DNA of 64,000 bases from Enterobacter ludwigii (lineage in GTDB: Bacteria; Pseudomonadota; Gammaproteobacteria; Enterobacterales; Enterobacteriaceae): NCBI GenBank assembly GCA_900068845.1, contig CEFQ01000008.1, forward strand, positions 630,649 through 694,648, written 5' to 3'. A program made the position numbers and the translations under genes. The notes under the pieces are model-generated. The model was not told the DNA's origin. It was given only the letters and a program-made list of their open reading frames with translations, and did no database searches. Each line of letters opens with the position of its first letter. Position 1 is the first letter of the stretch. Below are positions 54,993 through 63,139 of this stretch, in pieces.

Positions 54993-56315
54993 TTAATCCA
55001 ACACTTTTCCGGCAGTTTCTTTGGCAAACCACACTGCAATGAATGAAATTAGCGCGGTGATCATCACGTACCAGGCGGGTGACAGCGGATCTCCCGTTAA
55101 GGAGATCAGGCTGGCGGATGCCAGGGGTGTTACCCCGCCAAACACCGCCACAGTCAGGTTGTAGGACATCGCGATGCCGCCATAGCGAATCGCCGTCGGG
55201 AACAGTTCGACCATGGCTGCGCCACAGCCGCCATTAAACAGCGCCACACACACACCCAATACACTCATTGCCGCGATAGAGCTGCCCACCGATCCCTGTG
55301 TCATTAGCAGCATGGCGGGATAGGTCAACAGGATGAAACCCGCGCATGCCACCAGCATCAGCGGCCGTCGTCCCCATCTATCCGACAAGTAGCCCGTGAT
55401 TGGCATGCAAATGGCGACGCTCAGTAAACCCAGCGTGGTAATAAGATAAGAGTCGGTTCGACTGTAGTGCAGATGCGTAGACAAATAGCCGGGCATAAAG
55501 GATTGCAGCACCCAGCTGCTGACCGCTTTGATCACGACGAAACCGGTACAAAACAGCAACGCCGACAATGAGGTTTTCAAGGCAGTACGTAGCGGCGATT
55601 TTTCGATTTTGCCGGTGGCTTTTAACTTGTGAAATTCCGCCGAATCTTCCATGTTGCGGCGCATATATAACCCACCCAATCCGAGTGGTGCCGCGAGCAG
55701 GAACGGAATGCGCCATCCCCAGTCATTCATTGCCGTCTCACCCAACCCATAGGTCAACAGCAGCACCAGGCCAGAGCCGCAAACAAACGCCATGAAACTG
55801 AAGTTCTCACTCCAGCAGGTAAGTGTGGCGCGACGATGCGGCTCAGCGCTTTCTGCCAGATAAGTGATTACGCCGGAACTCTCACCACCTGCGGCGAAGC
55901 CTTGTACTAATCGAGTCATCACCAGCAGCACAGGTGCGATAATGCCAACCTGATGCCAGGTTGGCAGAATGCCCATCACGAATGTAGATATTGAGGTGAT
56001 GACGATTACCGTCACCAACACTTTGCGTCGTCCCAGACGATCGCCCATGGAACCAAAAAAGAAACCGCCCAGCGGACGCATTAAAAAGCCGGATCCAAAT
56101 ACAGCAAAAGACTTCAGCAGTGCAGTAGCTGGGTCGGAACTGACAAAAAAGTTGCTGGCAATAATCGCCGCCAGTGTGCCGTATAAGCCAAAATCGAACC
56201 ACTCGATAAAATGACCAATCCCGGCTGCCATCATGATTTTGGCAGTACGTTTTGGCGGGTTTTGGGTGTTTGTCGCCACGTACTCACCGCCATACTGACG
56301 GGTTGAATTCTCCAT
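54993..56315 (-). CDS. MFS transporter, metabolite:H+ symporter (MHS) family
   Basis: 440 residues, twelve helices. GIGHFIEWFDFGLYGTLAAI and GSMGDRLGRRKVL are the MHS-family N-terminal and loop 2-3 signatures (as in KgtP, ShiA, ProP); SDRWGRRPL is the second-half repeat. Start at MENSTRQYGG with CTGGAGGTCGT upstream. First gene of the operon, so it likely imports the sugar acid degraded by the four downstream enzymes. Confidence 0.88.
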   Translation of the reverse strand: MENSTRQYGGEYVATNTQNPPKRTAKIMMAAGIGHFIEWFDFGLYGTLAAIIASNFFVSSDPATALLKSFAVFGSGFLMRPLGGFFFGSMGDRLGRRKVLVTVIVITSISTFVMGILPTWHQVGIIAPVLLVMTRLVQGFAAGGESSGVITYLAESAEPHRRATLTCWSENFSFMAFVCGSGLVLLLTYGLGETAMNDWGWRIPFLLAAPLGLGGLYMRRNMEDSAEFHKLKATGKIEKSPLRTALKTSLSALLFCTGFVVIKAVSSWVLQSFMPGYLSTHLHYSRTDSYLITTLGLLSVAICMPITGYLSDRWGRRPLMLVACAGFILLTYPAMLLMTQGSVGSSIAAMSVLGVCVALFNGGCGAAMVELFPTAIRYGGIAMSYNLTVAVFGGVTPLASASLISLTGDPLSPAWYVMITALISFIAVWFAKETAGKVLD

Positions 56316-56418
56316 ACGACCTCCAGAGGGTAAATGTCGCGCCACAGGGAGACGCGTCATGTCTTGGAAGTTAGCGTATGAATTTTGATGGGATATTGCG
56401 CCGGCGATAAGAGATAGC

Positions 56419-56468
56419 GTGAAGCTAATCAAAGAACAAATCCGGCAATTGCTTCACATAGTGAAGCA
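56419..56468 (-). promoter_or_regulatory. Palindromic operator candidate of the sugar-acid operon
   Basis: TGCTTCAC (56450-56457), ATA, GTGAAGCA (56461-56468) form a perfect inverted repeat about 135 bp upstream of the transporter start; another GTGAAGC lies at 56419-56425, 42 bp from its equivalent. A size and position fitting an IclR-type regulator, here the convergent IclR gene; inference. Confidence 0.5.
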
Positions 56469-56507
56469 GAGAAGCGATCTCTTACTAAGCGCACAGTGGA
56501 AGCCGGG

Positions 56508-56800
56508 ATAGGCATTCCGCCTGGTGCTGCTGACACTCTAGTTACCGATTCTGGCGCTGGTGTTTATTCTGGCATTAATCGCCGCCGTCGCTGAGATACC
56601 GGTTGCATCGCTGCTATGGCGCGATGTGAACAGCTGCACGCTGGCGGTCGGCATGCAGCAATATCTGAACCCACAGGACTATCTGTGGGGGCGACTTCGG
56701 GACGGCAGGGATGTTGTCTGAGATTCTCATTACACTGGTGTTCTTACTGACCCAACGCTGGCTGGTCAGCGACCTGACGGCAGGCGGCGTACAAGGCTAA
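56508..56800 (+). pseudogene. malG: Relic copy of the malG 3' end
   Basis: About 290 bp align with the last third of malG (5690-5972). CTGGCGCTGGTGTTTATTCT, GCGATGTGAACAGCTGCACG and GGCATGCAGCAATATCTGAA are obvious matches. The copy is dead: an in-frame TAG at 56539, a one-base G insertion in the CTGTGGGGGCGAC stretch, and no 5' part. It ends at the same TAA after GTACAAGGC and carries the same downstream sequence and terminator as malG, in the same orientation, 50 kb away. Confidence 0.92.
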
Positions 56801-56848
56801 CCCCATTATTGCATTCCTTCCTCAATACTCACTGCAATTGAGGTTTTT

Positions 56849-56875
56849 GGCGGCCTGAGGGCCGCCATTTTTCTT
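56849..56875 (+). terminator. Duplicated malG terminator
   Basis: GGCGGCC-TGAG-GGCCGCC followed by ATTTTT; matches the hairpin after the real malG, with similarity continuing to about 56900. It now sits convergent to the cytochrome c gene. Confidence 0.85.
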
Positions 56876-56950
56876 GCGGTGACTATTTAGCGGGTTATTC
56901 ACACCCTGCGCATTGATGCGATCATTGAAAAGCTTCCTTTCGTCTAATAA

Positions 56951-58159
56951 TTATTTGTCTTGGTTGATTATCTCATTGATCTCTTTTATCCCGATTGGAG
57001 CGTCATTATTGCCCCACTCTCCTCTGATGTAATTAACGACATCTCGCATTTGCCCAGGATTGAGTTCCCCGTGGTAGGCGGGCATTTTGTAAGGTACATG
57101 ACCTTGCGTTACAGGGGTTTCAGCGCCAAAAGCAATGACCTTAATAAGATTGGAGGGATCTTCCGCTGTCACCGATGAATTATCCACCAGCGCCGGAACA
57201 TTATAATCTGTTCCCTTTCCTTCAACGCCGTGGCAGGTCGAGCAATATCTGAAATAGAGCGTTTTTCCGGCACCTTGCACCCGATTATTAGCCTCTGTTT
57301 TCTCTTTTGCCGCGACCTTTCCCGATACGGCTTTGCGATCGCTAAGGCTTGATAAATAGGCGCTGATAGAATTCAGGTCGTTGTCGGTGAGATATTGTGT
57401 GCTCTGTGTTACTACTTCACTCATTGGTCCGGTGATAGCTGAATGTTTGCTCCGACCCTTTTTGAGCAAATCCTTTAATTCTTCTGCGGGAATAGCGCCA
57501 TTTCTCAACGAAGGTGCAAACCAACCATCGATCATTGCGCCGCTCAGGTAAATAGAATCCGAGTTATCATAGGCTTTTTCCTGCATACCTATGCCACGAG
57601 GTGTATGGCATGCACCACAGTGGCCAGGACCTTCTACCAAATATTTGCCGCGTTGAATCATTCTGGCATCGTTTCCTGCTGCTGTTTGCACCTTGTCGGA
57701 CTTATCAACGAACATCCAATTCCAGATACGAAGTGGCCAGCGCGGTGATAAAACCCAGGGAATGTCCTCCTGCATGTTTTTTTGGCTGGAGGCTTTCACA
57801 TCGTTCATAAAGTAGCGGTAGAGATCGTGAACGTCCTCGTCCTTCATTCTTGCATAAGAAGGATAGGGCATCGCCGGATAGAGATAATGTCCATCGCGCG
57901 CAATACCTTTCCTAACCGCCATTTCAAAATCCTCGTACGAATATGCCCCGATCCCCTCTTTAACATCGGGCGTAATATTGGTTGAAAAAATATCGCCCAG
58001 CGGCGTGTTAAATCTTTTACCACCCGCCATAACGTCGCCATTTTCTTTGGTATGACAGGCGACACAATCAGAAATTCTCGCGATATATTCTCCGTTAGAG
58101 GAAGCAGCTATACAATTAGCCGAGATAATAAAAGTCGCCGTTAGGATGATTCTACGCAT
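56951..58159 (-). CDS. Triheme cytochrome c (membrane/periplasmic dehydrogenase subunit)
   Basis: 402 residues with a signal peptide and three haem sites: CVACH (about residue 34), CGACH (about 185) and CSTCH (about 310), the layout of the cytochrome subunits of periplasmic alcohol, gluconate and amine dehydrogenases that pass electrons to quinone or oxidase. The start overlaps the flavoprotein gene by 8 bp, so it is the obvious electron acceptor of that enzyme. Last gene of the locus. Confidence 0.9.
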   Translation of the reverse strand: MRRIILTATFIISANCIAASSNGEYIARISDCVACHTKENGDVMAGGKRFNTPLGDIFSTNITPDVKEGIGAYSYEDFEMAVRKGIARDGHYLYPAMPYPSYARMKDEDVHDLYRYFMNDVKASSQKNMQEDIPWVLSPRWPLRIWNWMFVDKSDKVQTAAGNDARMIQRGKYLVEGPGHCGACHTPRGIGMQEKAYDNSDSIYLSGAMIDGWFAPSLRNGAIPAEELKDLLKKGRSKHSAITGPMSEVVTQSTQYLTDNDLNSISAYLSSLSDRKAVSGKVAAKEKTEANNRVQGAGKTLYFRYCSTCHGVEGKGTDYNVPALVDNSSVTAEDPSNLIKVIAFGAETPVTQGHVPYKMPAYHGELNPGQMRDVVNYIRGEWGNNDAPIGIKEINEIINQDK

Positions 58160-60062
58160 CTTGTTTTCCTTTGCTCATATCCGCCAATTCATTAACCGCT
58201 CGCCATGCCTGATCGATGGCGGCGTGGGCATAAGCACTCCAGTCGGAATCAGAATTTGCAATAGCGATACGCCCTATTGGCTTGCGTGCCTCTTTAATTA
58301 TCTCCGGCATTTTTTCCATATCATCAAACAGAGAACTGGCGTAATAAGCATATCCGTGAGCCCAGCGATTCACCGTAATGCCGGCAATATCCCGCGTATG
58401 GTCAAATCCAGTAGAACCGAGCATTTCCTGCAGTTGTTCACGTATCATCTCTTCATGAGTATCAAATGAAGTGCCTAATAAATAGGCGCGTCCACGCTGG
58501 AATTGCTCGCGTGCGGTGAGGTTACTGCCTGGATAGGTCGGCACATACACCATGTGAACCACCATCGGTTCATCTGCATTACGCGAATGGTGGTATTCAC
58601 CCATGCTGACGGGATAATCAAGTTTGACGCGGCTGTAAGGGGCTGCAGGAGAATAGAATTCATGAATACCCAGATCTTTAAATGACCGCCAGTTGCGTAT
58701 TGCCACGTTGGTATACACCAATGGTGCCTTAACATTCATACGTAAATATTCTTTTTGCTTCTCCGGCGTTTCGGGGACGAGGAACGGGATCATCATGTTA
58801 TAACCCGCCATGATCGCGTTACGCCCGCGCACTCGGTAAGCTTTTCCACCATTGATATACGTCACCACGACACCGTTGTCGGTATTTGCCGCATTGATGA
58901 CAATACTGTTCAGGCGCAGACGGGTAATATTTTCTTTATTGTCCAGCGTGGCGTAATTAAGCCTGGAGGTAACAGAATCTTCCATGGATTCGCCCGGCAA
59001 TGCCTGTGGAATGAGATGCCGCACCAGCAAACGGGTTAATCCCGCGTTTCCATCAGGAAAATGATAAGTATAGGGCTCTTCAAGATCGGCAAGTGACTCT
59101 TCATCCAACGGCGGCAGATCCATGGCTTCCATACCCGGCAATGCGCATACTCGCGCATCGCTGCAGGAGATGCCTTCAATGCCTATGGCAAAGAAGTCAT
59201 TGGTTCGCTGTTGAAAATAGAGTAAGGCCATTTTACTCAGTCCGACTTTTTCAGACAGGAATTCGCTATAGCTGTGTTTATCCATCCAGTCGACTTTTTC
59301 TTCCACCTTCATGTCAGGCAGATAGTTTTTAGGGCTGACGTGGAGTTCGATTAACGCGGCTTTATCGCTGTCACTTAAGGGGAAATCATTAATAAAATCT
59401 TCTATTTTACGTCCGTTCAATCGGTCAGCAGGAATATCATCCGACACGGCGCGTCCAGGATCGCCGCTGACAATTTTTGTCTCGCCAAAATTTCTCTTAT
59501 CAAAGAAAACGCCACGGCTGAGCATCTGGTCAGGATAGAAATTTTGGTCAAACCCGGCCTTCATTTTAATGACGCTGATACCGACATCGGTCAAAAGTTT
59601 ATTCACTTCAGGGCTGAAGTTATGTTTTGGCGACTGAAAAGATTCACTGCCGCCATAACCAATGAGTGTGGTTTTACCGGCGGTAAATTCGTTACGCTTC
59701 GCATGCCCGCCAAAATCGTCATGGTTGTCGAGGATTAAAATCTTTTTGTTTTTGCCTGCAACTTGTTGCCAGAAACAGGCCGATGCCAGGCCACTGATTC
59801 CGCCGCCAACAATAACCAGATCGTACTCTTCTTCAACGGGCAAGGAATTGAAGTCAAATTTTTGATGCTCACGGCCCAGTGCATGTGCAAACTCAAACGA
59901 ACCGGGATGATTTCCCCTTAAGCCCATTAAAGATGGTGGATAATACTCACCCGCTGATGCCGCTGGATTTTTATCTGCCGCCTTAAGCAGTTCCACAGGC
60001 GTTAAACCTGCAACGATCGTCAGCGCAACACCGTTAAGAAAATCACGTCGGGTAATGGACAT
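58152..60062 (-). CDS. Tat-exported FAD amine dehydrogenase, spermidine dehydrogenase-like
   Basis: 636 residues. Tat signal ITRRDFLNGVALTIVAGL; Rossmann FAD motif LVIVGGGISGLASACFW at about residue 85; further flavoprotein segments HFPDGNAGLTRLLVRHLIPQ and RIAIANSDSDWSAYAHAAID. Together with a triheme cytochrome and an aminobutyraldehyde dehydrogenase this suggests a periplasmic spermidine dehydrogenase of the SpdH type, yielding 4-aminobutanal and 1,3-diaminopropane. The exact amine is inferred; other FAD amine oxidoreductases of this family are possible. Confidence 0.7.
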   Translation of the reverse strand: MSITRRDFLNGVALTIVAGLTPVELLKAADKNPAASAGEYYPPSLMGLRGNHPGSFEFAHALGREHQKFDFNSLPVEEEYDLVIVGGGISGLASACFWQQVAGKNKKILILDNHDDFGGHAKRNEFTAGKTTLIGYGGSESFQSPKHNFSPEVNKLLTDVGISVIKMKAGFDQNFYPDQMLSRGVFFDKRNFGETKIVSGDPGRAVSDDIPADRLNGRKIEDFINDFPLSDSDKAALIELHVSPKNYLPDMKVEEKVDWMDKHSYSEFLSEKVGLSKMALLYFQQRTNDFFAIGIEGISCSDARVCALPGMEAMDLPPLDEESLADLEEPYTYHFPDGNAGLTRLLVRHLIPQALPGESMEDSVTSRLNYATLDNKENITRLRLNSIVINAANTDNGVVVTYINGGKAYRVRGRNAIMAGYNMMIPFLVPETPEKQKEYLRMNVKAPLVYTNVAIRNWRSFKDLGIHEFYSPAAPYSRVKLDYPVSMGEYHHSRNADEPMVVHMVYVPTYPGSNLTAREQFQRGRAYLLGTSFDTHEEMIREQLQEMLGSTGFDHTRDIAGITVNRWAHGYAYYASSLFDDMEKMPEIIKEARKPIGRIAIANSDSDWSAYAHAAIDQAWRAVNELADMSKGKQDA

Positions 60063-60116
60063 ATTTTGCCTTTAGAAATCTGATAGTGATCTGAACATAA
60101 ATGACAGGAATTCGAT

Positions 60117-60152
60117 AACCTCTTCTCCGCTGGATCCAGTGGAGAAGAGGTT
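60117..60152. terminator. Intercistronic hairpin before the flavoprotein gene
   Basis: AACCTCTTCTCC and its 12-bp complement flank the palindrome CTGGATCCAG, giving an almost continuous stem in the 103-bp gap between the SnoaL-like gene and the flavoprotein gene. No T-run on the minus strand, so partial termination or RNA processing is more likely than full termination. Confidence 0.55.
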
Positions 60153-60165
60153 GAATATTGCGTTT

Positions 60166-60639
60166 TCACTTAGCGGGGGCGAGCTCAGCGTCTAATTTTT
60201 TCGAGTCATAGTAATCGCCCTGGTAGGTAATTTTACCGTCGCTGACCCGGATAAAGCTGACGCCTTCAAACTTTATTTTGTTATGGGTTGCCGGCGCGCC
60301 AGCCCATTCTCCGGAGTTGGTTCCGGAAAACTCCCACTGGAAAGCAACCGTATCTTTGTTGTAAACCGGCGCGCTGGTCATTTTCCATTGTAGGTCGGGA
60401 ACGGCGCGGATAAACGCACCAATCACGTCCTTTTCTGCTTTATCTTTCCCTTTCACCGGCGAACCTGTTGCTGCATCGTAATAAACCACATCGTTGGCCA
60501 GATAACGCGAGGCCTGCGCGGCGCTATGTCCATTCCACGCAGCTATATAATGAGTAACAACCGATTGGGGTGACTCTTCTGCCAGCACGCTAAATGAACT
60601 CAGTGTCAAAGAAATTGCAGCGATGGTGATTAATTTCAT
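60166..60639 (-). CDS. Secreted SnoaL/NTF2-like protein
   Basis: 157 residues with a signal peptide (cleavage near SVLA) and a single NTF2-like cone fold: VVTHYIAAWNGHSAAQASRY, a KDKAEKDVIGAFIRAVPDLQ helix and sheet strands ending IRVSDGKITYQGDYYD. SnoaL-type proteins include cyclases, hydrolases and binding proteins. Nine bp downstream of the aldehyde dehydrogenase gene. A periplasmic partner in amine oxidation is inferred from position only. Confidence 0.75.
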   Translation of the reverse strand: MKLITIAAISLTLSSFSVLAEESPQSVVTHYIAAWNGHSAAQASRYLANDVVYYDAATGSPVKGKDKAEKDVIGAFIRAVPDLQWKMTSAPVYNKDTVAFQWEFSGTNSGEWAGAPATHNKIKFEGVSFIRVSDGKITYQGDYYDSKKLDAELAPAK

Positions 60640-60648
60640 TTTTTTCCT

Positions 60649-62076
60649 CTAATCGTTGATGTCGCACATGATGTGTTTTACACGCGTGTACTCATCGAGT
60701 GAGTAAGACGACAAGTCTTTGCCATAACCCGATTTTTTAAATCCGCCATGTGGCATTTCTGCACATAGAGGAATGTGGTTGTTGATCCACACCGTGCCGA
60801 AATCGAGGTCAATGCTGAATCGCTGGGCGCGGCTGTGGCTGCTGGTCCAGACGCTGGCTGCCAGACCATATTCAACGTCATTCGCTTTATGCAGTGCATC
60901 GGCTTCATCAGAGAAGCGCTGAATGGTCATCACCGGGCCAAAAACTTCGTGCTGTATGGCTTCATCGTGCTGCTCAAGTCCGGAAATAATGGTGGGTTCA
61001 AAGTAAAATCCTGGCCCGTCGCCCGCATGGCCGCCGGTTTCAATTCTGGCGTGCGCCGGTAGACGCTCAATAAAGCCTTTTACCTGCTCAAGCTGACCGC
61101 GACTGTTCAGCGCGCCATACAAGGCTTCACGGTCATCTGGTGTACCAAATTTGATTTCACGAGTGCGCTGAATCAGTTTTTCCAGGAACTGTGGATACGC
61201 GGCATCCTCAACCAAAATGCGGGTTGCAGCGGTACAATCCTGGCCTGCATTGAAGAATCCGGCGGTGGTAATGGTCTCAACGGCTTTATTCATATCGGCA
61301 TCGGCAAACACAATAACCGGCGCTTTGCCACCCAGCTCGAGGTGGGATTTGGTCAGGTTGGCAGCGGCAGAAGCCGCAACCTGCAGACCCGCCCGTACGG
61401 AACCGGTAATAGAAACTAATGACGCGACAGGATTGGAAACCACAAACGAACCGGTTTCTGCTTTACCCAATACCACGTTGAAGGCGCCTGCAGGGAAGAA
61501 CGGCGCGGCGAGTTCGGCCAGCAATAGCGTGCTGATAGGTGTGGTATCGCTGGGTTTCAAAACGACCGTGTTGCCTGCCGCTAAGGCTGGCGCAATCTTC
61601 CAAATCGCCATCATGAAGGGATAATTCCATGGCGTGACCTGCCCGACGATACCAAGCGGTTCGCGACGGATTACCGAGGTAAAACCAGCAGCGTATTCAC
61701 CCGCAGCTTTGCCTTCAAGGCAGCGCGCGGCACCGGCAAAAAAGCGGATAGCATCGCAGGACGCTGCGATCTCCTCTTTTTCAATGAAATGCCTGAGTTG
61801 ACCTGTTTCTTTACTTTGCACTTCCGCCAAACGCGTAACGTTTCTTTCAATCTCATCCGCCAGGCCGAGCAGCGCTTTTTGCCGTGCGGCAGGCGTAGAC
61901 TTTTTCCACACTGAAAACGCCTGTTCTGCAGCAGCATAAGCAAGATCCACCTCGGCCTTAGCGCCGTTGGGCGACATCGCATAGGTTTCACCATCAACCG
62001 GACTGATGAGTGGAAAGAAATCATCCCCCTGATTCGACACGTACTGTCCGTTGATAAAGTGCTGTAGGGTTTGCAT
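60649..62076 (-). CDS. Gamma-aminobutyraldehyde dehydrogenase-like ALDH
   Basis: 475-residue NAD(P)-dependent aldehyde dehydrogenase. Catalytic Cys in FNAGQDCTAATRI and Glu in LELGGKAPVIVF; RFFAGAARCLEGKAAGEYAAG and PHGGFKKSGYGKDLSSYSLD are very like E. coli PatD, which oxidises 4-aminobutanal to GABA. Start at MQTLQHFING with GTGGAGAAATTT upstream. First gene of the operon; it would take the aldehyde made by the amine dehydrogenase once that aldehyde reaches the cytosol. Confidence 0.85.
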   Translation of the reverse strand: MQTLQHFINGQYVSNQGDDFFPLISPVDGETYAMSPNGAKAEVDLAYAAAEQAFSVWKKSTPAARQKALLGLADEIERNVTRLAEVQSKETGQLRHFIEKEEIAASCDAIRFFAGAARCLEGKAAGEYAAGFTSVIRREPLGIVGQVTPWNYPFMMAIWKIAPALAAGNTVVLKPSDTTPISTLLLAELAAPFFPAGAFNVVLGKAETGSFVVSNPVASLVSITGSVRAGLQVAASAAANLTKSHLELGGKAPVIVFADADMNKAVETITTAGFFNAGQDCTAATRILVEDAAYPQFLEKLIQRTREIKFGTPDDREALYGALNSRGQLEQVKGFIERLPAHARIETGGHAGDGPGFYFEPTIISGLEQHDEAIQHEVFGPVMTIQRFSDEADALHKANDVEYGLAASVWTSSHSRAQRFSIDLDFGTVWINNHIPLCAEMPHGGFKKSGYGKDLSSYSLDEYTRVKHIMCDIND

Positions 62077-62398
62077 AAATTTCTCCACTTCAGTTAATAC
62101 ATATAAGATATTATGTAATATATATTGTTGTGGACTATTTCAATCACAGACACCCGACAATATGAAGCGCCTCTCATTTCTAACAAAATTTTTACAATCT
62201 CGTAGTCCACTGTGGCATGTGATAGAGAAAGCGGTTTAGTTTGTTAGCGCCAGTCGAGGGAGATGAGTCGCCAAAGCAGATGAGATAGAAGGTTTTTTTG
62301 CCGCATCACTCAGAGCAGATGCCGGTATTTACTCCTTCCTTGATATGTACGTTTATGTTAAGTATGGCGCCCTGCATAAGGGACTTTCAGAGAAGAAT
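62077..62398. promoter_or_regulatory. Divergent control region of the polyamine locus
   Basis: About 320 bp between the ALDH gene and the gntR gene. GTGGACTA (62131-62138) and TAGTCCAC (62203-62210) form an inverted pair 72 bp apart, possible regulator half-sites; no canonical promoter could be fixed. No gene seen. Confidence 0.4.
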
Positions 62399-63124
62399 AT
62401 GATTACTCACGCGGTAATTTTCGCACCTATAGGACAGGCAAGTCGTTCCGATCAGATCGTTCAACGGCTCTCAAATGCCATTGTTACCGGCTTGCTTGAA
62501 CCGCATGAACAATTGCCGAATGAATCCGATTTGGCAAAGATGATGGGGGTTTCACACATCACTATTCGCGAGGCGCTGAACACGCTGCGGGCTAATGAGC
62601 TGATACATACGGTGCGGGGGCGAAATGGCGGAAGTTTTGTCTGCGAAAATGTCTTGCACTCAGGAACAAACCTGCATCCTTTCAGAGGGATAAGTACTGA
62701 TTATCTCTCTGACCTTGGCGAAATGCACTGTGCCATTATCTGTCATAGCGCCAGACTGGCTTCTCGCAGGATGACCGACTCCGATCTGAAACGACTGCTG
62801 GAGTTTACCGCCCTGCTGGCCTCGGCTGAAACTCCAGAGCAGAGAACGCAAGCTGACATGCGCTGCCTACTGGCAATTGCAGCGAGTTCACAGTCAGCCC
62901 GGCTTGCAAACCAGGAATTGCAACTCCAGGCTGAATGGGCGTCGCTGGTGGCCGTGCTTTATCGATCCGCTGACATTCATCGCGACGTGATCGGGCTTTA
63001 TACCGTTCTGACCGATGCGCTGGCATCACATTCAGAACAGAGTGCGGTTAAAGCCGCCTCGCAGCTTATTAATACTTTCACCGAATATTTATTAGAAAAG
63101 AAAATGAATTACCACTCTGAATAA
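62399..63124 (+). CDS. FadR-type GntR transcriptional regulator
   Basis: 241 residues. N-terminal winged helix (EQLPNESDLAKMMGVSHITI, then REALNTLRANELIHTVRGRN) and an all-helical FCD-type effector domain (MHCAIICHSARLASRRMTDS ... RADMRCLLAIAA-like segment). Start at MITHAVIFAP after CAGAGAAGAAT; a longer frame from 62345 is possible. Divergent from the ALDH-led operon and 15 bp before the cache-domain gene, so it probably controls amine oxidation together with that sensor. Confidence 0.85.
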   Translation: MITHAVIFAPIGQASRSDQIVQRLSNAIVTGLLEPHEQLPNESDLAKMMGVSHITIREALNTLRANELIHTVRGRNGGSFVCENVLHSGTNLHPFRGISTDYLSDLGEMHCAIICHSARLASRRMTDSDLKRLLEFTALLASAETPEQRTQADMRCLLAIAASSQSARLANQELQLQAEWASLVAVLYRSADIHRDVIGLYTVLTDALASHSEQSAVKAASQLINTFTEYLLEKKMNYHSE

Positions 63125-63139
63125 TAACCCGTATAGGCA

